Assembly (NCBI GenBank): GCA_024644875.1
Contig: JAHEGY010000001.1
Location: 91,930 to 155,929 of the forward strand
Reading direction: 5' to 3'
Length of the DNA stretch: 64,000 nucleotides
DNA from: Cyclobacteriaceae bacterium
GTDB lineage: Bacteria; Bacteroidota; Bacteroidia; Cytophagales; Cyclobacteriaceae
Below, piece by piece: positions 37,585 through 47,048 of the stretch (position 1 is the first letter of the stretch; each line of letters starts with the position of its first letter). Position numbers and translations under genes: made by a program. Below the pieces are notes generated by a model. It did not search any database. It was not told where the DNA came from and saw only the letters and a program-made list of their open reading frames with translations.

Positions 37585-38667
37585 TTAGAGCGGCGATTCA
37601 AAATCACGTTTAATTCGGTTTGCCCGTTCATACTTTTCAAAGGCATTTTCAATCAATTCCGAGATCAGCTCGGTATAAGAAATACCATCCAGCGTCCATA
37701 GCTGAGGAAACATGCTTATATGTGTAAATCCCGGTATAGAATTTATTTCATTAACAAAAATCTCACCATCAGCCTTTAAGAACATATCGATCCGTGCAAA
37801 ATCCTCACAATAAAGGGTTTTATATGCCTTTATGGCAATATCCTGTATTTCACTCGCAGTAGGCTTGTCTAACAAAGCCGGCATATCGAGCTTTGCCCCT
37901 GAATCGTCCACATATTTTGCATCAAAAGAGTAAAAGTCATGGCCTCCGGCCACGCGGATCTCCCCGGGTTGAGAAACCTTAGGATTTTGATTGCCCATTA
38001 CTGAGCATTCTATTTCCCGTCCCTGAATGTACTCTTCAATGAGCACCATATTGTCATATTGAAAAGTATCGTCTATGGCTGCTTTAAATGACGCATTATC
38101 TATTACCTTGGAAACACCTACAGAAGAACCGGATGCAACCGGTTTCACGAAGAAAGGCAATCCCAGGGTTTCTTTAACATAACTGAAATCAATGGTATTC
38201 TTTTCTTCTAACGCATAGGAAAGGAATCTGGCATTCTTTACACCGGCTTCTGTTAATAAACGTTTTGAACAGATCTTATCAAATGCAACTGCCGATCCCA
38301 ACACCCCTGTGCCTACCATGGGCATATTTACTGTACGAATAAGACCCTGGATACTTCCATCTTCTCCGTCATTACCATGTAAGACCGGAAAAAAGATGTC
38401 AATATCACCCAGGCCCCTGCCATCTTTCCATGTAAAGAAGATATCTTTATCCTGGGTTAATTTAACAGCTATTGGTTCTCCTTCCTCGATATTAAATGTG
38501 AAATCTTCAAGATGATACCATTGCCCTTTCTGGCTGATCCCGATCAATATGACATCATAGATGTTTTTATCAATGTTATCAAAAATATTTTTGGCAGATC
38601 TTAAGGATACTTTATGTTCAACGGATTTACCACCAAACAATATAGCTACAGTCTTAGGTTTGATCAT
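37585..38667 (-). CDS. ddl: D-alanine-D-alanine ligase
   Basis: 360 aa. Joins two D-Ala with ATP for peptidoglycan. ATP-grasp enzyme with FGGKSVEHKVSLRSA at the N-terminus, GNDGEDGSIQGL, PFFVKPVASGSSVGVSKV for ATP binding, and the Mg2+ end NEINSIPGFT. Ten bases downstream of the M43 protease gene and 101 nt before the PASTA gene, so all probably share a transcript and a link to wall synthesis. Confidence 0.96.
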   Translation of the reverse strand: MIKPKTVAILFGGKSVEHKVSLRSAKNIFDNIDKNIYDVILIGISQKGQWYHLEDFTFNIEEGEPIAVKLTQDKDIFFTWKDGRGLGDIDIFFPVLHGNDGEDGSIQGLIRTVNMPMVGTGVLGSAVAFDKICSKRLLTEAGVKNARFLSYALEEKNTIDFSYVKETLGLPFFVKPVASGSSVGVSKVIDNASFKAAIDDTFQYDNMVLIEEYIQGREIECSVMGNQNPKVSQPGEIRVAGGHDFYSFDAKYVDDSGAKLDMPALLDKPTASEIQDIAIKAYKTLYCEDFARIDMFLKADGEIFVNEINSIPGFTHISMFPQLWTLDGISYTELISELIENAFEKYERANRIKRDFESPL

Positions 38668-38677
38668 GCTAATAATT

Positions 38678-40909
38678 TTACCTGTTTAAAAATACCCGGG
38701 TAGTTTCATTATATGTATTTCCTACGGCTTTCAGAATATAGATCCCAGTCCTTGCCTGGACAAGGTCAATCTCAAAAGTCTGGTTAAGTACATTATCCAA
38801 TTCCTGTCTATATACAATTTTGCCTGTCATGTCTACAACTTGCATCATAACGTCCTGTCTTTGGTCCGTTTTTACGGATACATAAAAACTGCTGCCTTCG
38901 GAAGGATTCGGATGAGCCAGAATGGAATTCTCCTCTAATGATATATCCTGGGTGAATCCGGTTATGAACATTTCAATATTATCCAGGAAGAGGTTATTTC
39001 CATTCAGATTCGTTGTAATGAATGCCAGTCTGACCTTATCTAAGCCAGCAAACTGTTGGAGGTCGGCATATCCTTTCTTCCATTCTGCTGATCCTTCAGG
39101 TAACCATGGGCCATCTGTAGATCCTGTTTCAAGTTGCTCGCCTGAGGCACTGAAGATGGTATATGGCCATGTGCCCCCACAGTCAGTTGAAACCCTTAAT
39201 TCAAGAATATCTTCCGTTACAGATCCCATGGCATAGGAAAAGTCGAATGTTATATTGGCTACCTGAGTATTCTCGAGGTCCAGTACCGGACTCACCAACC
39301 AATCTGTCTCGGCAATTTTCAGATAATCATACATGCGCATCACTGCAGCACGGTTTTCTTCAAGGTTTACCGGGACATCTTCAAGCTCCCAGGTTATGTC
39401 GTTGTCCGGATTGTATACCGACCACAGGGTCATATCGAAGCCTGTTGATTCAAATTTCGCCAGGAATGGAGCCACGTCCTCCCGGGAATTCGCTAGAAAG
39501 TACTTTTCTTTGTCAAATTCTGAGAGATCGAGGGTATCTACTTCATTGGGATTTTGAATTCCTGCCTTTAAATAGTATTGTCCATCATCAAGTTCAATCA
39601 TTCCGATCTGACTCGACAGGTCCAGGATCCTCACCGATCCAGGCATGATGGTATCCCCCTCAAGTTTAACACTATATTCCGTTTCGTCAAGTGTTATATT
39701 TACAGTAAATGAAGTTATATCATTTGATCCACTATTTTGAACGGATATATTCGGTTGAAACAAATTTTCACAGGTAATATCGGTCGGATTAAGGATTTCC
39801 CTCACGATAAGCAGGTTCTGATCTCCACTGGGTGGATTCAGTCCCGGTGAACTTAACAGGCTGAACCTCCTGGGGCTATTTTCCAGTACGATACGCATTC
39901 TTTGCATTTGATCGCCGGTAAATATATTCATGCACCGGTCATAGGAATAATCCAGAAAATTCTGGTACATGTCTTCGGAACCACACGTAATTGGATCAAT
40001 ATTGCTGCATGAACTGTAACTGTCATTAGCCTGAGGGGTATCATCACAATAATCTGTACCATCGCATCCAACAATATCTCCCCAGATATGACGCAATCCA
40101 AGATAGTGACCTATTTCATGGGTTGTGGTCCTGCCCCTGTCGTAGCTATTAAATAAATTGAATGATCCATAAGTCCTTGAACCAAAGGCCATATAATGGA
40201 TAACCACTCCATCTGTTTCCCGGTCAAAAGGTGGGACCGATCCGGGAAGGCTGGTAATGGGATATTGGGCATAACCAAGATAATTGTTGGCCAGGCTTGT
40301 GACCCATATGTTGAGATAATCTTCAGGAGGCCACATGCTCAGGGATTTCAGGTCAACATTATCCGAGGAACTCTGTGCATTCCATTCTGACTTCGTACCC
40401 TGAACGCGTACAATTCCATCTGTTTCCTGACCTTCCGGGTCCCGTTCTGCCATATGGAACTCAATATGTGTATCTGCTGCGACTGGCTTGAAGATTTCCG
40501 GAGTATTAATGGTATCTCCATTCAGCCTCCTGTAATCTTCATTTAAGACCTGTATCTGGGATAAGATCTGGGCATCGGAAATATTTACACCCTGCCCCTC
40601 AGATTCTCCATTGTGAATTATATGTATCACAACAGGAATGCGATAAACCTCTTCGGCTGAAATTTTATTAATTTGAGGTAAAGACTCTTTTATCCGGATC
40701 TTATTACCGATCCACTTTTCAAACTGGCCGACATTATACAACCCATTAAATTTTTCATTTAAAGCTTCATTGTATGGGACTGTTGCACAGCGTTCCTGAG
40801 CATGGACCATCATCCCGGTAAAAACCGATATACATGTTAATAAGACCCTTGCAAATTGCATACTACACATAATCCGGGTAAAATTAGTCTTTATCCGGGA
40901 TTCCTTCAT
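38678..40909 (-). CDS. Secreted M43 (pappalysin-like) zinc metalloprotease with T9SS sorting domain
   Basis: 743 aa from the ATG at 40909 (the longer frame starts with TTG at 40921). Signal sequence runs to VHAQ near residue 38. Zinc site HEIGHYLGLRH at 264-274 (HExxHxxxxxH) with the nearby GDIVGCDGTDYC, as in M43 cytophagalysin-like proteases. The C-terminus (about 665-743) is a T9SS type A domain (AHPNPSEGSSFYV, DMTGKIVY, GIYILKAV). It is an extracellular protease. The position ten bases before ddl is unexpected, as ddl is a housekeeping gene. Confidence 0.93.
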   Translation of the reverse strand: MKESRIKTNFTRIMCSMQFARVLLTCISVFTGMMVHAQERCATVPYNEALNEKFNGLYNVGQFEKWIGNKIRIKESLPQINKISAEEVYRIPVVIHIIHNGESEGQGVNISDAQILSQIQVLNEDYRRLNGDTINTPEIFKPVAADTHIEFHMAERDPEGQETDGIVRVQGTKSEWNAQSSSDNVDLKSLSMWPPEDYLNIWVTSLANNYLGYAQYPITSLPGSVPPFDRETDGVVIHYMAFGSRTYGSFNLFNSYDRGRTTTHEIGHYLGLRHIWGDIVGCDGTDYCDDTPQANDSYSSCSNIDPITCGSEDMYQNFLDYSYDRCMNIFTGDQMQRMRIVLENSPRRFSLLSSPGLNPPSGDQNLLIVREILNPTDITCENLFQPNISVQNSGSNDITSFTVNITLDETEYSVKLEGDTIMPGSVRILDLSSQIGMIELDDGQYYLKAGIQNPNEVDTLDLSEFDKEKYFLANSREDVAPFLAKFESTGFDMTLWSVYNPDNDITWELEDVPVNLEENRAAVMRMYDYLKIAETDWLVSPVLDLENTQVANITFDFSYAMGSVTEDILELRVSTDCGGTWPYTIFSASGEQLETGSTDGPWLPEGSAEWKKGYADLQQFAGLDKVRLAFITTNLNGNNLFLDNIEMFITGFTQDISLEENSILAHPNPSEGSSFYVSVKTDQRQDVMMQVVDMTGKIVYRQELDNVLNQTFEIDLVQARTGIYILKAVGNTYNETTRVFLNR

Positions 40910-41044
40910 AATAATTATCAATAAAACAAATAATGATCAACTCAAATTTTATCTGAATAATGGGGAATTATCTAACACCATTTCTTCAGCTCATTAATAC
41001 AGAATAATTAGAGTAGAGGTAATAGCTTATGGTTAAATTATTTA

Positions 41045-41320
41045 TTATAAAAACTCCAAAGGAGTAATATTTATTGCTTCAACTGATTTAATTTCCGGAA
41101 CTTCACGCTTGACAGCTTCTTCAACACCTGCTTTCAGCGTCATTGTTGACATCGGACAGGACCCACAGGCACCCAGTAATTCTATCATGACTACATTATC
41201 ATCACTGATCTCAACAATTTTAACATCACCACCATCTGCTTCCAGATATGGCCGGATTTTATCAAGAACGGCCAGCACTTCTGCATATAATCTCTCTTTT
41301 TCGGGGGTATCAGGATTCAT
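41045..41320 (-). CDS. NifU-like iron-sulfur scaffold domain protein
   Basis: 91 aa, only the C-terminal NifU (Nfu) domain. The cluster ligands are Cys52 and Cys55 in GACGSCPMS (CxxC). A homodimer would hold one 4Fe-4S cluster and pass it to client proteins. Five bases after mrp on the same strand, so both act in cluster assembly or delivery, which strongly supports the call. Confidence 0.93.
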   Translation of the reverse strand: MNPDTPEKERLYAEVLAVLDKIRPYLEADGGDVKIVEISDDNVVMIELLGACGSCPMSTMTLKAGVEEAVKREVPEIKSVEAINITPLEFL

Positions 41321-41325
41321 AGCTT

Positions 41326-42429
41326 CTAATTTTTAATTTCAACGACCTGGGTTTTATCAAGTGTTGCATTTCTTATGGCAATCCTTCGGGCCAGTTCCTG
41401 GGCCAGGTCGACAAATGCAGCACTTATGATGTCATCCCTTAAGACAGCCGGGTAGCCTTCGTCCCCGCTTTCCCTTATGCTCTGTACCAAAGGTATTTGT
41501 CCTAATAAAGGCACATCATATTGCTCAGCCAATTGCTTCCCCCCTTCTTTTCCAAATATAAAGTATTTACTATCAGGTAGTTCAGCAGGAGTGAAGTAGG
41601 CCATATTTTCGACGATCCCAAGTACAGGTACGTTGATCTGAGGTTGTTTGAACATCTGAAATCCCCTTATAGCATCAGCAAGAGCAACTTTCTGTGGTGT
41701 AGTTACCAAAACGGCTCCTGTTACAGGTACAGTCTGGACCAGAGTCAGGTGAATATCACTTGTGCCCGGAGGCAAGTCAATCAATAAATAATCCAGTTCC
41801 CCCCAGTCTGCATCAGACATAAACTGTTTTAAGGCAGAACCAGCCATTGGGCCCCGCCAGACAATGGCACTATCACCCGGTGACAGAAATCCAATGGAAA
41901 TAAGCTTAACTCCATATTGTTCAATAGGAACAATCATATTTTTCCCATCCCTCTGGATCACTTCCGGCTGCTCGTTTTCGCAGTTGAACATAGTAGGGAT
42001 TGAAGGACCAAATATATCTGCATCTATTAACCCGACCTTGGCACCGGTTTTTGCAAGGGCTATGGCAAGATTTGTGGTTACTGTAGATTTTCCAACCCCA
42101 CCCTTTCCTGAGGCCACAGCAATAATGTTCTTTATATCAGGCAACATCGGAGATTCATCAATTACCGATGTTACATTGGAAGACATATTAATATCTATCT
42201 CATATCCATCTCCTGCAATCCCGCTTACAGCCTTTAAACAATCGCCCCGGATAATTTCCTTCAGGGGACATGCCGGCGTAGTTAATTCAACCGTAAAAGA
42301 TATTTTTTTATCACGAACCTGAACATCCTTGATCATTCCCAGGGAAACAAGATCTTTTTTAAAATCAGGATCAATGACTGTACTTAAAGCCTTTAATACA
42401 TCTTCTTTTTTAATCACTTTTCTAATCAT
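41326..42429 (-). CDS. mrp: Mrp/ApbC-family iron-sulfur carrier ATPase
   Basis: 367 aa. N-terminal MIP18/DUF59 domain (about 5-80, with TTPACPLK), then a P-loop ATPase with GKGGVGKST at 108-116, DADIFGPS and DLPPGTSD. Binds and transfers 4Fe-4S clusters in the cytosol. The CxxC commonly found after the ATPase core is absent at the ENMAYFTPAE segment, a variant which I recall in Bacteroidota Mrp proteins. Operon with the NifU-like gene. Confidence 0.93.
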   Translation of the reverse strand: MIRKVIKKEDVLKALSTVIDPDFKKDLVSLGMIKDVQVRDKKISFTVELTTPACPLKEIIRGDCLKAVSGIAGDGYEIDINMSSNVTSVIDESPMLPDIKNIIAVASGKGGVGKSTVTTNLAIALAKTGAKVGLIDADIFGPSIPTMFNCENEQPEVIQRDGKNMIVPIEQYGVKLISIGFLSPGDSAIVWRGPMAGSALKQFMSDADWGELDYLLIDLPPGTSDIHLTLVQTVPVTGAVLVTTPQKVALADAIRGFQMFKQPQINVPVLGIVENMAYFTPAELPDSKYFIFGKEGGKQLAEQYDVPLLGQIPLVQSIRESGDEGYPAVLRDDIISAAFVDLAQELARRIAIRNATLDKTQVVEIKN

Positions 42430-42624
42430 TTTAATGAAATGTAAAGTTAATTAAATTTAATCTAAATAATAATAAGGGCAGGATCGCATTTACATGCCGA
42501 GAAACATTTAATTTCTCATGAGTGTTTTCCTCATTTCGAATCATAAGGGAAAAATTCTATTATTTCTAACGATTAGGAAAACTTGTATCAAAATGAAGTA
42601 AATTGCAGGTTAATTATATTCTGT

Positions 42625-43254
42625 ATGAAAGCGCTTAAGATTAAAACACTTACATCAATTTCTATTATTCTGTTTTTGCTTCTGATTACCGGGATCCAAG
42701 TATCTGCCCAGGATAAGAAATCCGGTAAGGATGATAAACTGGAAAAGATCATGGTCATGTACCTCGGATCCAAATACGAGAACAGGAAGTTGGTTGAAAG
42801 TGAAATTACCTATTATATCAATGATAGTGGGTTTGAAGCGCTTCAAAGTTATAAGTATTTTACAGTCACACATATTCCGAGTGCCGATACCATTATTACG
42901 GCCCTGGAGGATAACGGATTCGATGGACTGCTGGTCGTTGAGGTAGTTGATGTGGATTTAAAAAAAGAAAGGGTAAATGCAAAGATGACCTATGGGCCTG
43001 CCCCCGGTCAGGGGACACCCTATTTAATACATAATTATTTTTCGGTCTACTTTCGATATAGTGAAGGGTATGACCGTATTGACACTAAATTCGAACTGGA
43101 AACATCTTTGTTCCGTCTCTGGGATAAAAACCTGATTTATTCCCACACATCCACGGCTTATAATAAAGGGGATATCGACATCGCGCTGGAAGGATTTGCC
43201 AAGAAAACGGCAAAGAACCTGAAAAAGAGTAATAAATTGCTTAAGACAAAGTAA
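42625..43254 (+). CDS. Secreted protein of unknown function
   Basis: 209 aa from the ATG at 42625, chosen because it begins a standard signal peptide (ISIILFLLLITGIQVSAQ); a longer frame from 42583 would bury it. Mature part is soluble, alternating strands and helices, with Lys-rich ends (DKKSGKDDK; KKTAKNLKKSNKLLKTK). There is a GLLVVEVVDVDL strand and NKGDIDIALEGFAKKTAKNL, which resembles the end of DUF4136-type or CsgG-like envelope proteins, but I cannot name a family. It is 22 bp upstream of dnaG, same strand. Confidence 0.8.
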   Translation: MKALKIKTLTSISIILFLLLITGIQVSAQDKKSGKDDKLEKIMVMYLGSKYENRKLVESEITYYINDSGFEALQSYKYFTVTHIPSADTIITALEDNGFDGLLVVEVVDVDLKKERVNAKMTYGPAPGQGTPYLIHNYFSVYFRYSEGYDRIDTKFELETSLFRLWDKNLIYSHTSTAYNKGDIDIALEGFAKKTAKNLKKSNKLLKTK

Positions 43255-43276
43255 GCAAGGGATAAATTATTAAGAT

Positions 43277-45193
43277 TTGAAGATCAGTGATGAATCCATA
43301 CGGGAAATAAAAGCGCGCATTGACATCGTCGATGTGATTGGAGATTTTGTCAGTCTTAAAAAATCAGGAAGCAGCTATAAAGCACTGAGTCCTTTTACGA
43401 ATGAGAAAACACCTTCATTTTTTGTTTCCCCGGCTAAAGAGATCTACAAATGTTTCAGTTCCGGAAAGGGGGGCGATGCCATCAGTTTCGTCATGGAAAT
43501 GGAAGGGATCAGTTATATAGAGGCCTTGACCTATCTGGCAAAAAAGTACGGGATCCAGATAGAGACCAAAGAGGAGACGGATGAGGACATCCAGCGACAG
43601 AATGAGCGTGACAGTATTTATATTATTACAAATTTTGCCAATAAATACTATATTGATACACTCTGGGAAACCAAAGAAGGACAATCCATAGGATTAACCT
43701 ACTTCAAGGAGAGAGGATTTACGGATGAGGTCATCCGCAAGTTTGAATTGGGATACAGCCTTGATCAATGGGATGCTTTTTATAAAGAAGCCATTGAAAA
43801 GAAATACGATGAAAGTATTATTGAAAAGGCCGGAATGATCATAAAAAAAGATCAAAAGGTCTATGACAGGTTCAGGAACCGTGTCATATTCCCGATTCAT
43901 AATCTTACGGGCAAACCAATTGCATTCGGGGCCAGGATACTGACTAATGAAAAAAATAAACCCAAATATGTAAATTCTCCCGAAACGCTGATCTATCATA
44001 AAAGTGAGACATTATATGGTCTTTACCAGGCCCGTCAGGCGATAAGAATGAACGAAAACTGCTATCTCGTAGAGGGATATACTGATGTTATTGGTCTGCA
44101 TCTTGCCGGGGTGGAGAATGTGGTGTCCTCATCGGGCACTTCGCTTACGGAAGGACAGATCAAGTTGATCAAACGGTATACCGATAACATAACCATATTG
44201 TTCGACGGTGATGAGGCTGGTATAAAGGCCTCTATCCGGGGTATAGACATGATCCTCGCTTCCGGATTGAATGTCAGGACAGTTATTTTCCCCGATGGTG
44301 AAGATCCGGACAGTTATGCGCGCAAAATCGGATCTGCCGAATTCAAAGGATATCTTGAATCAAATGTACAGGATTTCATATCTTTCAAGGCAGAACTATT
44401 TGCACGGGATGCACTAAAAGATCCCATTAAGAAAGCTCAAACCATTAAAGATATAGTTCAAAGTATTTCAAAAATACCAGACCCGGTACTTAGATCCATC
44501 TATATCAAGGAAACAAGCGGGAAATTAAGGATCGATGAATCTGTATTAATTGCTGAATTGAATAAGATCCTCATCGCCGAAAGAAATAAAGCCAAGAATC
44601 TGCCTCCTCCGCTTCCAGATATAGAATTAATTGAAAAATCCATGGATGTTCAACAGGAAGCGGTCCATGAAGTTGAAGAAAGCATCAAATTACAGGAAAA
44701 AGAAAGTATACGCCTATTGATCAATTACGGTCTGAATAAGATAGAAGAAGAGCATCATCTATATGAATTTCTATTGAAGGAACTCGAAGATGTAGAATTC
44801 CAGACGCCTCTTTACAGCGAAATTTATAAAATATTCAAAGATCAATTAAAAGAAGGGCATATCATTGATGCAGACTACTACATACAGAATAGTCCACCGG
44901 AAATTAAAAATGAAATTATTGACCTTATCACTCAACGATATGAGATAAGCGATAATTGGGGAAATAAAAAAATATATGTCCCCAAAGAGGAGGAACTCCT
45001 GAACCGATCAGCTTATGAAAATATTATTCGTTTGAAGCATAAGATCATTAAAAAGCTCCTGGATGATAACATGAAAGAAATGAAACGGCTAAAGGATGAT
45101 GATGAGATCGAGCGCCTGCAAAAGGTAAATATTGAACTGAACAAAATTAAAGTTGAGCTGGGCAAAAAACTGGGGATCATAGTGGGCATTTGA
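43277..45193 (+). CDS. dnaG: DNA primase DnaG with incomplete zinc-binding site
   Basis: 638 aa. Synthesises RNA primers for replication. N-terminal zinc-finger domain (about 1-95), primase catalytic TOPRIM core (about 255-345, LVEGYTDV and ILFDGDEAG), then a helicase-interacting C-terminus rich in helices. Of the four zinc ligands usual at this spacing (CxxH...CxxC), only Cys59 is present; positions 38, 41 and 62 are Ser, Thr and Ser (ALSPFTNEKTPS; CFSSGKGG). I recall a similar loss in other Bacteroidota primases. The start is TTG at 43277; an in-frame stop lies two codons upstream and no ATG lies near. Confidence 0.95.
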   Translation: MKISDESIREIKARIDIVDVIGDFVSLKKSGSSYKALSPFTNEKTPSFFVSPAKEIYKCFSSGKGGDAISFVMEMEGISYIEALTYLAKKYGIQIETKEETDEDIQRQNERDSIYIITNFANKYYIDTLWETKEGQSIGLTYFKERGFTDEVIRKFELGYSLDQWDAFYKEAIEKKYDESIIEKAGMIIKKDQKVYDRFRNRVIFPIHNLTGKPIAFGARILTNEKNKPKYVNSPETLIYHKSETLYGLYQARQAIRMNENCYLVEGYTDVIGLHLAGVENVVSSSGTSLTEGQIKLIKRYTDNITILFDGDEAGIKASIRGIDMILASGLNVRTVIFPDGEDPDSYARKIGSAEFKGYLESNVQDFISFKAELFARDALKDPIKKAQTIKDIVQSISKIPDPVLRSIYIKETSGKLRIDESVLIAELNKILIAERNKAKNLPPPLPDIELIEKSMDVQQEAVHEVEESIKLQEKESIRLLINYGLNKIEEEHHLYEFLLKELEDVEFQTPLYSEIYKIFKDQLKEGHIIDADYYIQNSPPEIKNEIIDLITQRYEISDNWGNKKIYVPKEEELLNRSAYENIIRLKHKIIKKLLDDNMKEMKRLKDDDEIERLQKVNIELNKIKVELGKKLGIIVGI

Positions 45194-45211
45194 TATAGCA
45201 TGCATTACGTC

Positions 45212-45340
45212 AAATTCACTTCTACCTGAAGTCAATGAAATCAATACTGGCCCTTCCATTATAAAAATCTATACTACCATTTCATCAAAAAAATCGCTGC
45301 TGGCCTCCGTCATAAAATTCAATCCCGCCCGCTTCTTCTG
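45212..45340. repeat. Possible degenerate tandem repeat, about five 26-bp units
   Basis: Five segments beginning AAATC or AAATT start at 45212, 45238, 45265, 45291 and 45315 (spacings 26, 27, 26, 24), with partly shared following bases (CTACC/CTGGC and a C-rich middle). It lies between the ends of the convergent dnaG and tnaA genes. AT-rich leading bases make a chance reading possible. Confidence 0.4.
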
Positions 45341-45371
45341 TTACTCTATATATATTATAGACTAACTTTAT

Positions 45372-46757
45372 TCAATTCGACTTAATCTGCTCAAAATGAG
45401 CTGTAAAATGCCTTAAAAATTCAGATTCATAGGTGATCCTGAATCCGGATGCATTTTCCTTGTGCTCTTTTACGAATCCAAAAGTCTCTATCACATAATC
45501 AATATGACTTTGTGTATATACTCTTCTCGGTATAGCCAGCCTGACAAGCTCCATTTCAGCAGGAATAAGGTTTCCGGATACGTCATATTTCCCAAACATT
45601 ACGGAGCCTATCTCAACAGATCGTATTCCACCATGTATGTATAGTTCACAGACGAGCGCCTGGCCAGGATAATGTTCGACGGGAATATGAGGATAAAACG
45701 CTTTGGCATCTACATATACGGCATGTCCCCCAACAGGTCGAACTATTGGCACACCCATATCCAGCAATTTATCTCCAAGATAAGTAGTACTTCTGATCCG
45801 GTAATGCAAATAGTCTTTATCAAAAACTTCAACTAATCCCCGGGATATGGCCTCCATATCCCTGCCAGAAAGTCCCCCGTAAGTAGCAAAGCCCTCACGA
45901 ATGATAAGAAGATTGGTACAGGCGTCAGCCATTTCTTTATTTTTCAGGGCAATAAATCCGCCCATGTTCACAAGACCATCCTTCTTTGCACTCATGATAG
46001 TCCCGTCGGCAAGAGAAAACATCTCAGTAGCAATATCCCTATACGTCCATTTTTTATATTTTTCTTCACGTAAAGCGATGAAATATGAATTTTCGGCTAT
46101 ACGGCAGCTGTCCAGTAAATACAAAATATCATATTTCCTGCAAATCGCCTGAACATCCCTGACATTTTGCATACTCACGGGTTGACCTCCCCCACTATTG
46201 TTGGTTACGGTGAGTATTACAGCACCTATATTTTCCGGACCGTGTTTTCTTATATTCTGTTCAAGAAGGTCAATATTCATATTCCCTTTGAAAGGATACG
46301 TTGAAGAAGGTATCTTACCCTCACTGATTATACAGTCTATCGCAGTAGCACCACTGTATTCAATATTAGCCCGTGTTGTATCAAAGTGAGTATTACTAAT
46401 GAAAACCTTGTCAGTTCCACCCAGCAGTGTAAACAAAATACTTTCAGCTGCCCGGCCCTGATGCGTGGGTATAATATATTGAAATCCAGTCAGGTCATGG
46501 ATAACATCCCTCATCTTTTCCCAGCTTCTTGCACCGGCATAGGATTCATCGCCGCGCATGATCCCTGCCCATTGTTCCGAGCTCATGGCTGAAGTGCCGC
46601 TGTCAGTTAGAAAATCTATGATCACTTTATCACTCTTCAACATGAACGGATTAAAATTTGCCTCCTTTAGGTATTTTTTACGTTGTTGTTGAGTTGTCAT
46701 TTGAATGGTTTCCACCATCTTTATTTTGAAGGGCTCAATTATTGTTTTGTGTTTCAT
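45372..46757 (-). CDS. tnaA: Tryptophanase
   Basis: 461 aa PLP enzyme splitting tryptophan to indole, pyruvate and ammonia. The family also contains tyrosine phenol-lyase; here FDTT (Asp126) and VEIG (Ile383) match the tryptophanase-specific residues, where tyrosine phenol-lyase has TTT and MERG, so tryptophanase is preferred. PLP lysine lies in SAKKD (256-260), and THQGRAAE binds the cofactor phosphate. Length and N-terminus (EPFKIK) agree with the E. coli enzyme. No tryptophan permease is adjacent. Its leader carries two alternative hairpins. Confidence 0.93.
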   Translation of the reverse strand: MKHKTIIEPFKIKMVETIQMTTQQQRKKYLKEANFNPFMLKSDKVIIDFLTDSGTSAMSSEQWAGIMRGDESYAGARSWEKMRDVIHDLTGFQYIIPTHQGRAAESILFTLLGGTDKVFISNTHFDTTRANIEYSGATAIDCIISEGKIPSSTYPFKGNMNIDLLEQNIRKHGPENIGAVILTVTNNSGGGQPVSMQNVRDVQAICRKYDILYLLDSCRIAENSYFIALREEKYKKWTYRDIATEMFSLADGTIMSAKKDGLVNMGGFIALKNKEMADACTNLLIIREGFATYGGLSGRDMEAISRGLVEVFDKDYLHYRIRSTTYLGDKLLDMGVPIVRPVGGHAVYVDAKAFYPHIPVEHYPGQALVCELYIHGGIRSVEIGSVMFGKYDVSGNLIPAEMELVRLAIPRRVYTQSHIDYVIETFGFVKEHKENASGFRITYESEFLRHFTAHFEQIKSN

Positions 46758-46796
46758 AAGGGCTTATGTTCAATTTTATTGGTGCATTATGGAAAG

Positions 46797-46868
46797 AAAA
46801 ACGGGAATAATCAACCTCAAATCATAAAAATATTCCCGGGTCTTTCCTGTTTTCAAGATCCGGGAATA
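46797..46868 (-). promoter_or_regulatory. tnaA leader with two mutually exclusive hairpins (possible attenuator)
   Basis: Three copies of an eight- or nine-base element occur at a 29-bp step: CGGGAATA on the plus strand at 46802-46809, its inverse TATTCCCGG at 46831-46839, and CCGGGAATA at 46860-46868. Read on the minus strand (the tnaA direction), the first two transcribed elements form a nine-pair stem followed by TTTTTA, and the last two form an eight-pair stem followed by TTTTTCTTTCC. The two stems share the middle element, so only one can form. The leader ends about 45 nt before the tnaA ATG. Confidence 0.55.
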
Positions 46869-47048
46869 AGCTATATAATGCAATGAAAGAATACCACAGA
46901 AATATCTCCTGAGCATGGTGTGATGCGATTAAAAATTGGACTTTTACAGAACATTGTTTAATTTGTGGCCCAGTATTGGTGAAATCTTTACGTATTTTGA
47001 TCTTATATTTTAAAATCCTTTCAGATAATTTTTTATTGTTCGATAGGC

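Noticed and set aside
39163..39648. 161-codon plus-strand frame opposite the M43 protease
   Set aside because: It is antisense to a clear coding gene and has the composition of a shadow frame.
45372..46757. tnaA as tyrosine phenol-lyase
   Set aside because: The specificity positions are FDTT and VEIG as in tryptophanase, not the TTT and MERG of tyrosine phenol-lyase.
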